In this document: one piece after another, positions 19,921 to 32,361 of the stretch
Layout of the letters: each line of letters begins with the position of its first letter
Numbering within the stretch: the stretch's first letter is position 1
NCBI RefSeq assembly: GCF_022376445.1
Contig: NW_025955046.1
Span: 103,442-167,441, forward strand
DNA: 64,000 bases
Origin: Fomitopsis serialis
Lineage: Eukaryota; Basidiomycota; Agaricomycetes; Polyporales; Fomitopsidaceae
Reading direction: 5' to 3'
Made by a program: the position numbers and the translations under genes
The notes under the pieces: model-generated
What the model was told of the DNA's origin: nothing
The model's database searches: none
What the model saw: only the letters and a program-made list of their open reading frames with translations

Positions 19921-22786
19921 TAATACTGTATTTTCTGGGATGGCGAAATAGCTGGTACGAATGCACGGGCGCTTCTACCCGAGTTCTGGCAGTCACCGAG
20001 TTAGCGCCGGTTCTGTTCTGCGAACAACTTGAATTTTGGGCTCCTTCCTCGCTGCACGATCACGTCGCGTCGTCAGTCTGTACTGAACTACACTTTGGCT
20101 GCTCGCGCGCTCTTGAGTGAATGGAACGATTCCATTTTCCCGTGTACCAGACGAAAGCATTGGCGTACGGAGTCTGACTTCCTACCACCACGTCGACTTC
20201 TTCGTACCCTGTTCTGTTTCCCTGGAGTCAAGGAGCGCTCAGAGCGATGATAAATATGGAGAAGGATCGCAAGATGCGCGGTCTGAGGTTGTCAGTGTTG
20301 GATGATCTGTGTTGAAAAGGTACGTGCGGTATTTCTCAAGCGTTCGCAATCTCGACTTACGACAGTATCCTGCTCTTCACTGAAAGCGCACATGATGCGG
20401 ACTCGGAGTACTCTGAGACATGCCGATCGCCAGAGCAATGTCGTTATCGGTGAGCAACGAATACAGCTCCTTGGATGTACCTGCTCACGGTGGCTAAAGC
20501 CGCATCGCAAATGGATTCAGAGCGTGCTGGTACCGTTCTCCGAGTCCATAAGGCCCGGTTCCCTGAGCCTTCCACGTTCAGCAGCACACCATTTGTGCCA
20601 TTCGCTGTCTTGTGCGCGGCCTTGCGCTCCGGACATATGTACTGCAGGCCACATCAGAAACCCCTTTCGAGTTGGCCTCTACGCGATACGAACAACGCTA
20701 GCTTCAAGAAGCGATCCTCCTGTGTCGATTACGGCGATAGGCACGAGCGCGCCCGCACTACATAAACCCGTCTAAGGACGTCCAGGGCGACCACCAAACG
20801 GCCCACATCAAGTGAGCGACTGATACGTTGGTGCTGGTCTGTCGCGGACTCGCGGTGCGGATGCACGGTTGCTTTGGACCTTTCGGGAGGCCGAGCGATT
20901 AGTTGCCCGCCCGTGGAAGACCTATTCCTTGGCGTGCGTACCTGTCTGTAGTGACCCTACGATTGAGGCCTCCCAAGGAGAAGCCGCAACACCGCTCGCG
21001 ACAGCCATCCGTTCGCCATGATAACCACGCAGCCCTTTCCTTTGCTATACTTCAACTTGTATTGGTCACGGGCGCCATGGTGGATGTCGCAACAATAGAT
21101 GCGCGATGACGATGCACACATGCACAGCGAGCCGGCGACTTCGCATATGCTGCTGCTCATATCCATCCCAGCCACCGGCCCAACCCTTTCTCCCCTCGTT
21201 TGAGCATGTGCGTCACGCCGCACTAGATCGCGGCACATGGGCGTACGATTCTGCGCGTCGGGCGTATGCCATGTCATCGCGTCTCCACAACACCAACGTC
21301 CTCTCATACCTTGCAACACTCGCCTTGCTGTGTCGCATTACACCACAGGCACAGCATTGGTCTCCGCAATGAACCACGGCGATGTCTCCGCCCCAGGTTG
21401 CGCTATGCTGGTCATCCTCAACAGTGTTCCGGCCCCTCACCGGCGTTGATCGCTATCCTCGCCCTTCACTCGCACAGGTGTACGTGTCCTCCTCCGGTCG
21501 AGATTCTCGCTGTCGTGGCACGACGAAGACCGAGGCATGCCCCCGATGCACACCAGCGGCGACCCTATCATCGGGAACCAAGCGACCACGGGCTAGGGTT
21601 ATCACTCGCCAGCGACGAGACCGAGATCGAGGACGAGTGGTGCCTTTTCAATTATCAGTAGGTAGAACCACCTCTCGCTGCTCGCTGCCGCCCTGCGACA
21701 ACTTACCTCTGGACCTGTCGGCTTGCTATACAAGACGCGGTGTCATTGGCTGGTCGTGTTGGTATGATCATCGCGCGTAGGCCCAGGCGGCGAAGAGAGC
21801 AGCCCGAACTGGGTCAGTGCCTGCTTTTCTTGCGACGTTCGACCGATGTGGCTCACAGTCTGCCTGTGGATAGCGAGGAGCGCTCATTCGACACGCGTCC
21901 ATGAACTACTGCCGCCACATGTCGATATCGCCTCGCTCGGTGAATATGTACTCCTTGGAGTCGTTAGCATTTATCAATCATCAGATGCTCATATAACCCT
22001 CCATGACAGTCAAGCACCCGTACGCGGACACACTTCTAAGTTCGCGGCTTGCTCGAGTTGAGGCATGTCCGAAATAGAGCTGCAGATGTAGACAGATCGC
22101 TCGCCCGGGTACATCGACCACGAGCGGCCTGGTCTGTCCGCAGCAGTTCAACGCAAGAACAGTTGTAGGAAACGGACCGAGGAAAACGTCACGGTGACTG
22201 GATGCTCGAATGACATCCGGTGTTCTGGCAGGCAGCTTTGCCATTCCCCTCGATCCCTGCACTATAGCATGTCGCGAATTCTCGATATTCATTGGATGAC
22301 TTTGTGAGCCATCCCGTTCCTCGTCCGCGTCATGTAATCACACGTCTCAGGCTCGCCATGTGGTAGCAGTCCTCAGAGTAGCTGTCGATTTCTGTCTGGA
22401 CGACGCGATGTATGTAGTCGCAGGATTGGGGTTCCGGGCAGAGGCGAATAAGCCGGGTTAATTTCAATGGATGGCGAGATGTTACCTGCCGATACTTCAG
22501 GTACGGCTCGCCGTTCCTTGTGTTCTTGGTCCACAATCGTCTGTGAACCTGCGTGTATATACCCGATAGACGAGCTTCTCATCAATTACCGCGTTCTCTG
22601 GTTACATGTCCACCGTGTACTGTCCTGTACAGCCCCACAAGGTGTTCCATTTGCGGTTCAATCAGGCAAGAACGGCGGCAACACGCTATGTATGCTGTTC
22701 TTCTCTCCGTTGTCGAGCCTCTGAGCAGGGAAGTACCATAGAGTCAGTGCCCATACCACAGACGGTGGAAGCGACAGGTGCGTACC
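19921..22786. other. Gene-free stretch of about 2.9 kb
   Basis: Starts with the right TA copy of the transposon insertion. Frames up to about 155 codons occur on both strands, but none has a recognisable domain or a consistent exon chain, and base composition is unremarkable. It may contain decayed genes or untranslated transcripts; I cannot support any. Confidence 0.4.
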
Positions 22787-25510
22787 TCAAGTCTCTGCTG
22801 TCAAATCCGGGAGCTCCCATTTGCGTAGAGTTCCGTCGTATGAAGCGGACACGACATAGGTGTAGTCGTGAGAGATGAAGAGGTAGTTCACGCTGTCGGT
22901 GTGTCCACTTAACTGCACGATCTCCCGTTGTGCCGCCATGTCCCACACAGTGATGACATAGTCCTCCCCACCTGCTGCGAGCAGGCGTCCGTCCCCAGAG
23001 AATGTCATGGCTGTGGCAAGCTTGTCGCCACAGTCTATGCTATTGATTAGGTCCCAGCCGTTGGAATCGTAGGTCCTGATGATCCCTTCGCTGTCGGCGC
23101 AATGAACCTTCGTCCCGTCTGCAGAAAACTGCGCGGCCCTAACCGTGACGCCCGCTGGCCCTACCCTGAGCCGCGCGATCTCGGTCCCAAGAAGTGCGTC
23201 CCAGATTCCGGCAGTGCCGTCGTCGGACCCTGTGACGACCCTTTTCCCGTCGGTGGAATATGCAACAGTGTGGATTACCCCCTCATGCCCCCGCAGATCG
23301 CAGATACGCGAAGCGGTCTCTATGCCCCACACATATGCGGTACCGTTCGCACTCGTAGATAGGAACCGCTTGTTGTCGGGAGAGAACACGACAGCCATGA
23401 TCAGACCGTTGTGTTCGTCCGTCTCCGCGCGCAATTCATCTGTGTCAACATGCCACAGCTTCGCGACCGAGTTACCCGCCGCGGAGACGACTAACGTTCC
23501 ATCCAGTGAATATGCGATGCACTTGACATCATCTTCATGAGAAACCGTGCGCCAGATCATTTGATCTTCGACAAGGTCCCATACAACGATAACGCCATCG
23601 CATTGGCCCCAGGCAAGTTTGCGTCCGTCGGGGGAGAAGCCGAGAGAGGAGATAGCGTGATGGGAGGTCGGTCTGTGCGTCTCAGCAGATGTCATGGCAT
23701 TCCAAATGATAATGGTGTTGTCCTCGAACCCTGCAGCAATGCTCCCCCGATGGCTGAGCACGCAAACACGGTGATTCTCGACAGTGCTGGGCCTGAGTCG
23801 GTCCGGGCAGGGGAATACAAGATGCTCGACCCCCCGTAGACACTTTTCCACGATTGGTATGGTCTTCCGCGAATGGATCCGCAGGGTTGAATATGCTTGG
23901 CTTTGAGCCAGATTGGGTGCCAGTGGCATTCGGACCTGCAGCGATATGCATTTCGATGTCCGAATCCTCATCGTCGTCAAAAAATAACAGGCCGACTGTG
24001 AACTTCATGAGCACGATCAATCACAGCCTGTTACTGAAATAAGCCTACGTCCGTCATCGGTGACTTCAATCTCGGGTTGAACCTCGGTCAAGAAGCTGGG
24101 TATATCATCAGGAATCGGACATGTACCCTGGTACCAAAGCTGCGTCTTCGCATCAACTCCGATTCGGTGATGCCGATAAAAGTCACACGTACCTTGCATA
24201 GTTGCAACAGGTCTAAGTCACTGGCGATTGCGATTTCTGCATCGGAATTCTGTATTCATGCGCTGATTGAGGATCAGAAATAGTGCTGAGATATTAATCG
24301 AACAGACCTCAAGGATATAATCCAAAACGAATGTAACAGGATCATATGGCTTCAAAGGCGAGGAATCCGTGAAATGAACTGCAAACATGAGTTGTGATAT
24401 CCTACCGTCACTCGAGAGGGTACTTCCTCCATCATTTCCATGTCCTCGTCGGCACCGCGATCCATGGACGGATCCCGTGGTTCGGCGGCGGCCTTGATCT
24501 TATCGGGAAGGAAAAAACGGCGTTTCTTCAGCTTGAGATAGTGTAGGAACACACACTGGTCCGAAGAGTACGACTCTGGTGCTCCTCCCCATGTCCGAGA
24601 AGACGGGCCAGCTGGATCTGTCTCCGGCTGCTCATTGGCGGGACGCTGCCAATGTCGTGACCCCTGCGCCTGGATAGTCGGGGGCTCCTGTGGGCGTGGC
24701 CCTAAAGGTCGATTCGGGTCGAACCGAGGCCGATTATCGGGCCCTACGCGTCGTTCGCACTTCGCGGTTACGTGATTTGCTACGTCGAAATGGAAGGCGG
24801 CAGAAACGGGGAGGCCTATGTCGCCCTTGAAGGTAAGCTTTGACTGACTGCTGTTTCCATGAAAGGCGACAACAGCCCAGCGACTGGTTTTCACCCATCC
24901 TAGAACAAATAAGACGTCTTCGACAGAGATATCAACCCCTAGCTCGTTTGCTCCCCATTCGTGCCAGTTGTCTATATTCTCCTTCATGTACTTCTGCATC
25001 CGGCGAATTTGATGCACCTTTTGGCGAATTCCAGGAGTGTCCAGAATTACCAAGGCACCATGCTGATCAGTGCACTCGCATTGAAAGGCAACATTCAGAT
25101 TGTGACTATAAATGGCATTGAGGGTCAGTACTCTACACCAGTAGTTCATGAAGAGGACATTACGATCCAGCTCCCCCTCCTATGTTGATCTGACGAACCG
25201 TGTCGCTGAAATGCGGTCCTTCGTGTATGGCCTGCTTTGTGGGGACTATTGGATGCGGGCCGAGGTCGAAAGTTCTGAAGTGTGATGGCGTACTTGCCTC
25301 TCTCAGGCTGTCGTGCACTATGCCGAGGTCCGCGTCCTCTGTCGCTTTCATTGCATTGAAAAGACGGTAAAACCCTCCATCCCTTAAATAGCCAACGTCA
25401 CCAATCAGTACCTCGTGTTCGTCGTTGGGTGGATCGGGTTCCCATAGAGGATAACCATAGCCAAGTTTGAACAGTTGCTGCGCATACACTTCGGCAGGCC
25501 GAGCGGTCAT
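22787..25510 (-). CDS. WD40-repeat protein with an agaricomycete-specific N-terminal region
   Basis: The start is taken at the ATG complementary to 25508-25510 (MTARPAEVYAQQL..GYPLWEPDPP..IGDVGYL), the typical beginning of a large uncharacterised agaricomycete family. Exon 1 ends at 25164; the 58-nt intron 25106-25163 joins in phase to HNLNVAFQCECTDQHGALVIL. Small exons follow, including YILE-NSDAEIAIASDLDLLQLCK and GTCPIPDDIPSFL, then GLLFFDDDEDSD. The last exon, ending at 22787, holds about eight WD40 blades (for example NTIIIWN, GTAGIWD, YVITVWD, GTLRKWE), enough for a closed propeller. The junction just before the first blade (near 23760-23840) changes frame and is not resolved. WD40 propellers are protein-binding platforms; the partner here is unknown. 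No enzymatic motif is seen. Confidence 0.75.
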
Positions 25511-26020
25511 GGCAGGTGCGGTTAAAGGGCTGCGAGCTGTGAAGTAGCCCGATGGCACGGTGCGCACTAACGTCCTCGTTGCGTCCTCCGAGTCGGGCTA
25601 TCCATAGCAGAGATAAGATGTGAGCATGTGCCAACGCCGTGACTCTGGGGCAGTACACGCCCATTTTGATGTGGCATTCGGAAGATCTGGATCACTCGGG
25701 CGCCACGGAGGTAACCCGCGAGATGCGGCTCATAGCGGAGGGACCCTACGCTAGGGTCACCGCCTTTGCCTGATCACGACCTGGTTCACAAGGTCCTCAG
25801 GAGGTGCGAGGTAAGGCGATCAGGCCCTCTACATTGACATGGCTCAGACCTCTCCCTGACGGCTGACTGATCTGTTTGTCAGGCTGTTTCAACCTCACGG
25901 CGCAAGAGCCCCACAATATGAACTGTTCGCTCTGATTACAACGGTGCGAGTGAGAGACTCAGACTCGTTCACACATTCATAAGGGGAGTAGCACGTCACG
26001 GTATACATGTACAGTATATG
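25511..26020. other. Spacer between two minus-strand genes
   Basis: About 510 bases. It holds the promoter of the WD40 gene and the 3' end of its upstream neighbour. Nothing else is recognised. Confidence 0.4.
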
Positions 26021-29000
26021 CTAGGATGTCACGTCTTCCATCTCCACATCGTCGTCCTGTCTAGTAGTACCAGTATCTTCATTCGCCACACTGGTCTCCG
26101 AGTCTGCAATTTGATAAGGTCATTCGAACAAGCACATATGAGGCTATGAGCGACTGGCGAACCTGCGATAAGTGGATCATTGGTACCATCTGCTTGCGTC
26201 TGAGCCTGAGGATTGTGGCTCGAAGTCGTTGCCGCACGAGCCTCTTTGTTACGAATGCGAGTCTGGGCAGCCTTAGCAGCAGCTTGTGCCCTCCGGGCTC
26301 CGCCAGTGACACGTAGGTCCGTGGCAATGCGACGGTGCTGTGCCTTGCGGTCAGCAAGATAATACCGAGGCTCTGTGAGATTCCGCGGTAAGGTCTCGCG
26401 AACGAGGTCTGCATTGTGAAGAGCATGCATGTTCAGCAGAAAACGCGGTGTTTCTGCGTGTGTAACGTGGAGTCGGGTTCGGGCCGTGACAACTCGCTCT
26501 TGAACGATGTGCTCCAGCGCGGTTGTGGTGCAATGACAGGCACGGCAGTCATGCTGTGCATTGAAGATGAAGAGGATATCCTATAAGGGCAGGGGGTGAA
26601 AAGGTAAGCACATCATTGGATCACCGGGTCGTAGACAGACCTTGGGGGGACAAGCTGAGGGTGCCGATCACTGGGAGTAAGGATGGGCATATTGAGATAG
26701 TCATCCCGTTCTCCCATGATGTCGAAACATTGTACGACGGCGATCGCTTCTCTGCCACCAACAGGAGAGAGGATCTTGAAGATACGCCCTGCTCGCACGT
26801 CTGTAGGCTGCAGAGCAGGCGGTGTGCGTGATCAGCCTAAGATTTTCATCGAAATACCAGATTATTACACTTACCATCTCGGGTACTGCAGGCGTCGCCG
26901 TGTCTTGTGGAACCTTGAAAAACACCCACGAACCAGGCTTACAAATGTCTTTTGCTTGCGACACCAAGAATTTGCACTGCTGGAAGATTGTTATATCTAA
27001 AGAGTTTGGTGCGCCATCATGCGTCGGCGGTGGAAGCGATAATGGTGCAATAGCATCGGCCCAGCTAGACGGGCATCGCTTGAGCCGTGCCTCTAGCTTC
27101 GCCGTGCCTGGGAAACCAGTGATGTGAGCGTTCAATTCGCAACGAAGACGACATTACTGTACTGCTCACCAACTATTAGTGTTGCTTGTATATCCTCCAC
27201 CCAGCCCAGACGCCGCTGCAGATTCGGACTCTCCTGAAGGAACGTGCAAACTCTGTCCCCTGCCCGAACATATTCGCCTGCGGAGTTACACCACCAGCCG
27301 CCGCTCACCTGATGCTTGAAGCGCTCCATATCGGCCAATGCAACAGCGATGTCACGGCTCGGTGCGCGATGGTTCGAGAGGATGCTGCAGAATCGGAAGA
27401 TAGCGTTCCAGCACTCGAAGACTTCTGTGGAGTACAAAATCGCGGGACCGAAGCGGCGAATGTTCGCTATCAAATGAGCGAGGACGTGGAGCTTGTTTTT
27501 GGTGAGGATTCGATTCGGATCGATGAGCACCCAGACGTCGAGAACGTTCGCGATGAGAATCTCTAGATCTGCCTACGAATGTTCAAGGTCAGTGACAGTG
27601 ATGGCTCGCGACGGTGTCCGGCACTGCGAGTCCAAGACGTACCAAATACTCATCCATTCTCCTTATCTTACTGTACCATAGCATTGCGCCGAGTTCACCA
27701 GTTGCTTTCCAGAGTTGCCGGACAAGATCGGAGCACAGATCGTCGTGTAGATGGAACACACCAACCTGTTGCAACGCCTTGAAATGCTTCCCGACAAGTG
27801 AATTCTTGTATTGCAGCAGATACTCTGCGCGAAGAGGCGGCAAGGTCAAACCATCGACCGAGGTACTACGAAGCCGTGCCGCAAAGAGTTCGTCCTTCTT
27901 CTTGTCCCAGGGCGAGGTCGTCTTGTGCCAAACATACTTCTCCTGTCCAAGTAGGTAAGTGTGCAGAATCTCACCTGGTGTATCGAAATGAATTTCAACG
28001 CCAGGGAGCCCGAGCAGAACATTGTAGTGGTCCCCTGGTCGCAGCGTATCACGAAGTGCTGTGATTGCAGAACTTGAGGTGAGCTTCCGAAGACGACTCC
28101 ATCATGTATTGAAAAACACGTACGGGAAGTAGCTGGGAGCGCATCATAGCTCTGTGAAGGCTGACGGACAAGCCAATCGTGCAGTTCCTGTTGTATCTCA
28201 TGGGAGATTGTGTTCTTTACAGCCTGTTTGGCCTCGGCGTCACGGTTGCAGGTACGATCATTCAAGCGCGGGTCCCTCGTTGCGATTGCTGCTATTCGCT
28301 CGTGTTGCAGTGCACGCGCTTTCTTAATCAGGATGCTAATCCAGTATTGGGCGGTCTTGTCTTTAACTCCCGTGTTCGTCTGCATAAGATCCACTGTATC
28401 CTGCACACCAAGGCCCGCAATCCATAGCTGTGACTCGATTTGGCTGATTGTCCATTCCGTCGTGCGATGAGGTCCAGCCTTACAACCCCAGGTGAGAAGC
28501 AGATCTACGATAGAATTGCAACTTACTCACCGCGAAAAATGTTTCATATTTCTCGTCTGTTTCCCGCTCCTTTGCGGTGCCGCCGATCTTGCAAGCTCGA
28601 CAGGGTTTGTTGCCATTACCACCAATGTGCGAACAATGTTCTGATTGCTGGGGATTATCCGCTGGGAAGACATGTGGGATGATGCGGAACAAGACTTCCT
28701 GTTGAAGCTTGCAATCGTAGGCTGTATGCCATCTGTCCGGACCCCTGTTGCCCTGACCCTTCAGTACGTGTATTTCGATGTCTTTCCACCGGCTACTAGT
28801 AATGGAATACTCACGTGTCTTTGGCAAGCTCTTCAAGTTGTTCGGACGACGACGCATGCTGCGATGTAGAGCAAAAGCGAACAAAGTATTCTTGTTTGAG
28901 TTTCTCATGCGGGAGGTTGATGTTTGCGACGTAGACATTGGTATGAGCATTGTATTGCTTCGTTTTGTTTCCAGAGACATCATCGCACCAAGCCATCAAT

Positions 29001-30670
29001 CGGACCGTGAATGTTGGGCGTTTGAGAGCTGTAGCTCGGACTGGATGGCGCACATTCCGAACCCATGGAGGCGCAAGCTCTGAAAATACCACACATCAGC
29101 ACTATGTGGCTCATATACGATAAGTACGTGCAAACAGATCTCACCATCAAATTGTATGTTGAGACCTGCCTGTATCTCTATCACGTTGTCTTGCAGCTCC
29201 CTTGCCGCTACACGGATGAACTCCTGATTACGAACCACAAATAACCCCGTCTATCCACAAATCCGTATGTCACTACAAATATCTCTGATCAAATGATGGA
29301 TCACGTACCGCAGGATAATGGACTACGAGGAAGCCATCAAGACAGTCCACCTCATTCTCTTCCACAAATCTCAGCGGCATCACGTAGCGTCCATCCTGCA
29401 GCCGCGCGAGTTCCTTGATGTAGAAGTGCCGGTGCGGTGTCTTCTCGTCCATCCACATGAGCTGGCCTCTCTCGAGTGCTTCGTCATTCATGTCGAGCCA
29501 TTTCTCACCATCTCTGAACTCCGAGACAGGTGCACCGATGCGTGGCAGGAACCTCATATGTGGTCGCACAAGAGGATTTGCAAAATCCTACCGAAATGGT
29601 CAGTTACATGTTTAGTATCCGAGTCGGGGCTTATTCAGGACCCGTTGTTGCTGTACTCACAAGTCGGCTAGTCTCTGATGGGCACGTCGCATAGAAGTGG
29701 TTCTCTTGGGCTGATGTATGGTGCGTTGTCTTGATATTCATCTCCTTGGTGAGCTGAGCCTGTTTCGTTCGCAGCGAGGTGAATGATGGAACATTCTCGG
29801 CTCCACACTCTCTCAACGCCCAGATGACCACTTTGAGATGATCATCAGAGAGCCGTAATCGTGGTAGATTGTCCAAAAGGTCGAGAATGAACATCTAATC
29901 ATGTGTGTGCTGAGGAATTCTGACGTTCAATCTGTATAGCATGACGTACTGTTTTTGATTCATAGGGTCGCCACTGTGGGTCATCCTCCATGTTTTCGTG
30001 ACCGAGGCTCATATCAAAGTCGTCGTCATCGTCAATAGCATCCTCGACGCCTAAGCAATCCAAGGTGAGCTGTAGGTCTTTCTACTTGCAGCAAGGCCCA
30101 GGCATAGTATTTACCTGCACGGTACAATTCAGCAACAGCATCCGCGATCATAAGATCATCCTCGTCATTGGCCTCAGGTTCGCCTGCCACGTCCGGATCA
30201 GCAATCCCAGCCGCCCTTGTGCCCCAGTGTCCATGCTCAAGGTATGGATTCTGCAGTAGACTCTCCAGTGTACTTCGAATTCGTGCTGGTTCCGTCTCCC
30301 AGGGAGCCATGCCCGCAGAGAATGTGACCTCGTTGCCAGCATCATCCATGATCTGGTCGCCATTGGCATATACATGTTCAAAAGGGTTGAAGCGAGGTAT
30401 GCTCTCCGGTTCATCGCTCTGTCCTGCAAATGCCTCTGACAGAAGCATATCCGCCGGTGGTTGCTGGCGAATGGCTTGATCATTGCCGCGGCGACTGGCT
30501 TCAGCATGTTCATCCTCAAGCAATGTGGCAACTGACTCGCGGTGCTTTTTGGATTCGATATGTCGCTTGACTCCGTTTTTCTTGACTGATGTCCGCTGAT
30601 TTGTGTGCTTGCTGCAGGGCTTACATTCCCATGAACTGGGGTCATCCGCGGTGGGAATGAAGTATCCTGG
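26021..30670 (-). CDS. Large multi-exon protein of a repetitive agaricomycete family, N-terminal zinc finger
   Basis: A chain of at least ten exons on the minus strand. The N-terminal piece has a C2H2/U1-like finger (WECKPCSKH, then VKRHIESKKHRES; C-x2-C, H-x5-H) followed by an acidic region. Next come LLDNLPRLRLSDDHLKVVIWALRECG and a block with MWMDEKTPHRHFYIKEL. A later segment has CRACKIGG, then PGVEIHFDTPGEILHTYLLG, and toward the end LNMHALHNADLVRETLPR. The terminal exon ends with DDDVEMEDVTS at 26021 after a 59-nt intron (26104-26162). This block order is that of a very abundant, unnamed agaricomycete family that I believe is mobile-element derived (inference from abundance, not from a catalytic motif). 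The 5' end before the zinc finger is not resolved. It is head to head with the gene at 30943. Confidence 0.6.
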
Positions 30671-30942
30671 TCCGAGTGAGCATCTCGATTAACCCTGATA
30701 GTATGATTAACATTCACCGTCTGCATGAAGATCTGTTTTATGGGCCGGCATGCTTTCAGCAACGCGTCAATCAATCTGCACGACGTCGGCCCAAGCTGCT
30801 GCACAAAAGTTGTTCTCATTCTTGGACGACAGTTCTGCACGTGACCATTGGCCGTCGAGTTTCAAAGTCCTCTTTGCGTTGACGACAAGTGACAGTCTTT
30901 TCCTTCATCCCTCTTAATCTTTTCTCATCTCATTTTTTCTTC

Positions 30943-31729
30943 ATGGCTCAACTCCTGGACTCACTGCTTGATGTCGCAAGCTCTCCACCAACCAGTCCAA
31001 CAGCGCCCGCCGCGGAGCTTCCTCCAGACCCTGATTCTGTCAATCTCGGCACAGGCAACTCGAATGCTGCAGCCGCCACTGAAGACGCGGACTCGGATTC
31101 CACATTGTCTGCAGCCAACAACCCACGTGTTGGTGACAAACGACGTGCGGAGGATGACCTCATCCAATCCGCCCAACAGATGGGTCGTCGAGTTCGCCTC
31201 AAGCCAGCGGCACAGCAAGCGCTCGATGGTGTCGCAACGGTATGTGCTCACGTCAGTTCAAGAGTCCTTTGCTCTGACAAGTCTTGCAATGTAAGCTCCC
31301 TTTTCCCCACCAGATACTATGGATTGTCGCGCGCATGCTCAAGCACGAAGAGCGGCTAGATACCATTCAGCCTGCGGAAGCTCAGTGGACCCTGCCAAGA
31401 GGGTTAAAGGTATGTTCTTCAGTCGTCCTTTTCGATGTCGAGGCCACTAATAGCTATGTGTCGTTGATATCGAGCAGGAGAAGATTGAAGTCTATAGCCA
31501 CCTGATAATCGTCTCGCCGCTGTTGCCCGCTTATGTCCGAGGTACAATACCGAATAAGCGCATTGTGGTAAGTCCGAGAATGTCTTGAATACGAGTCATC
31601 ATGATCATGCAGTCACTGAGCTGTTTGCAGTCGTTGTTCGAGCGTCACACGCAATGGGGTTATACACCTGAAGTCTGCAATAACTCGCACAAGAACCTGA
31701 TTGTCATGAAGCGGATAACACAGCGCATC
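30943..31729 (+). pseudogene. 5' half of a gene split by the LTR element
   Basis: Exons 30943-31239, 31314-31409, 31478-31567 and the first part of exon 4 (31631-31729). The protein begins MAQLLDSLLD, continues through an acidic Ser-rich stretch to RRVRLKPAAQQALD, then LQPAE-like IQPAEAQWTLPRGLK and LLPAYVRGT, and stops inside RITQRI where the LTR begins. This is the N-terminal half of another abundant uncharacterised agaricomycete family. The remainder lies at 41074-41737, where RI continues with TDRRLEL. The reading frame was intact before insertion, so the gene was probably functional until recently. Its start lies about 270 bases from the opposite-strand gene. Confidence 0.8.
31725..31729 (+). 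repeat. Target site duplication GCATC, left copy
   Basis: GCATC directly precedes the left LTR and is repeated directly after the right LTR at 41069-41073. A 5 bp duplication is typical of LTR retrotransposon integration. Confidence 0.9.
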
Positions 31730-32237
31730 TGTTACGGATAGATAACCCATTATCTGTCCATTAGATTAGATTATGAACCGATAGTGTACATCTCATCTTA
31801 TCTCAATGTACCTAGCCACCTGACTTCCATTTTGGGAAGTAATCTACTCTTCTACCTGAACTACCACCTCGTCCGAGTGCGAACTCTTCGCGCCGTCCGA
31901 GTTAGTTCCCCTGTCCTCGGCTAGGCTCGTCGCCCCGCCTAGGAACTCCCCTCGGCTTAGGCTCGTCGCCTTCGCCTTGGACCCCTCCTCGACCTGGCCC
32001 AACAGCCCGTCTAGGACTCCCCACTTGGCCCAGCTCGTCGCTGGCAACCAAGGACCTCTCCGCGCTCCCGAATAGCAAGGCTCGTCGCCCTGCTAACGAC
32101 CCTAGCAGGTACTCCTCACCCTGCTCACGACCCCGAGATCCTCCTTTCCCCCCTGGTCGCGTCGCGACCACCAACCATTAGGTTCACGAGGCAGCCCGGC
32201 CCCTGAATCTAGGGTTCCGAGCCCACGAGCCCTAACA
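31730..32237 (+). repeat. 5' long terminal repeat
   Basis: 508 bp, direct repeat of 40561-41068. It contains several copies of CTCGTCGCC and a palindromic TCGCGTCGCGA. I noticed no difference from the right copy when reading them side by side. Confidence 0.93.
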
Positions 32238-32255
32238 TTGGTGGACATTCAGGGG
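32238..32255 (+). promoter_or_regulatory. Possible primer binding site
   Basis: The bases immediately after the 5' LTR contain TGGTGGACATTC. A leading TGG is expected for a site pairing with the CCA end of a tRNA, but I cannot match it to a particular tRNA and it is not the common initiator-Met site. Confidence 0.35.
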
Positions 32256-32361
32256 ACCGGTCCACTGCCCTGTGAACACCCTTGGTCCCTCTAGGTTCTC
32301 TCGGAATTCCTTCAAAGTCGAAATCCATTCTCGAGTACTCTATCTACCACTTTCTATCCTA

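Noticed and set aside
26021..30670. Calling the large minus-strand gene a KDZ or Plavaka transposase
   Set aside because: I cannot find the catalytic motifs of those families; the resemblance is to a different, unnamed repetitive family, so no transposase name is given.
31844..32174. Minus-strand ORFs of 67 and 90 codons in the LTR, repeated at 40675-41005
   Set aside because: They occur twice only because the LTRs are identical; no domain, start context or conservation argues for coding.
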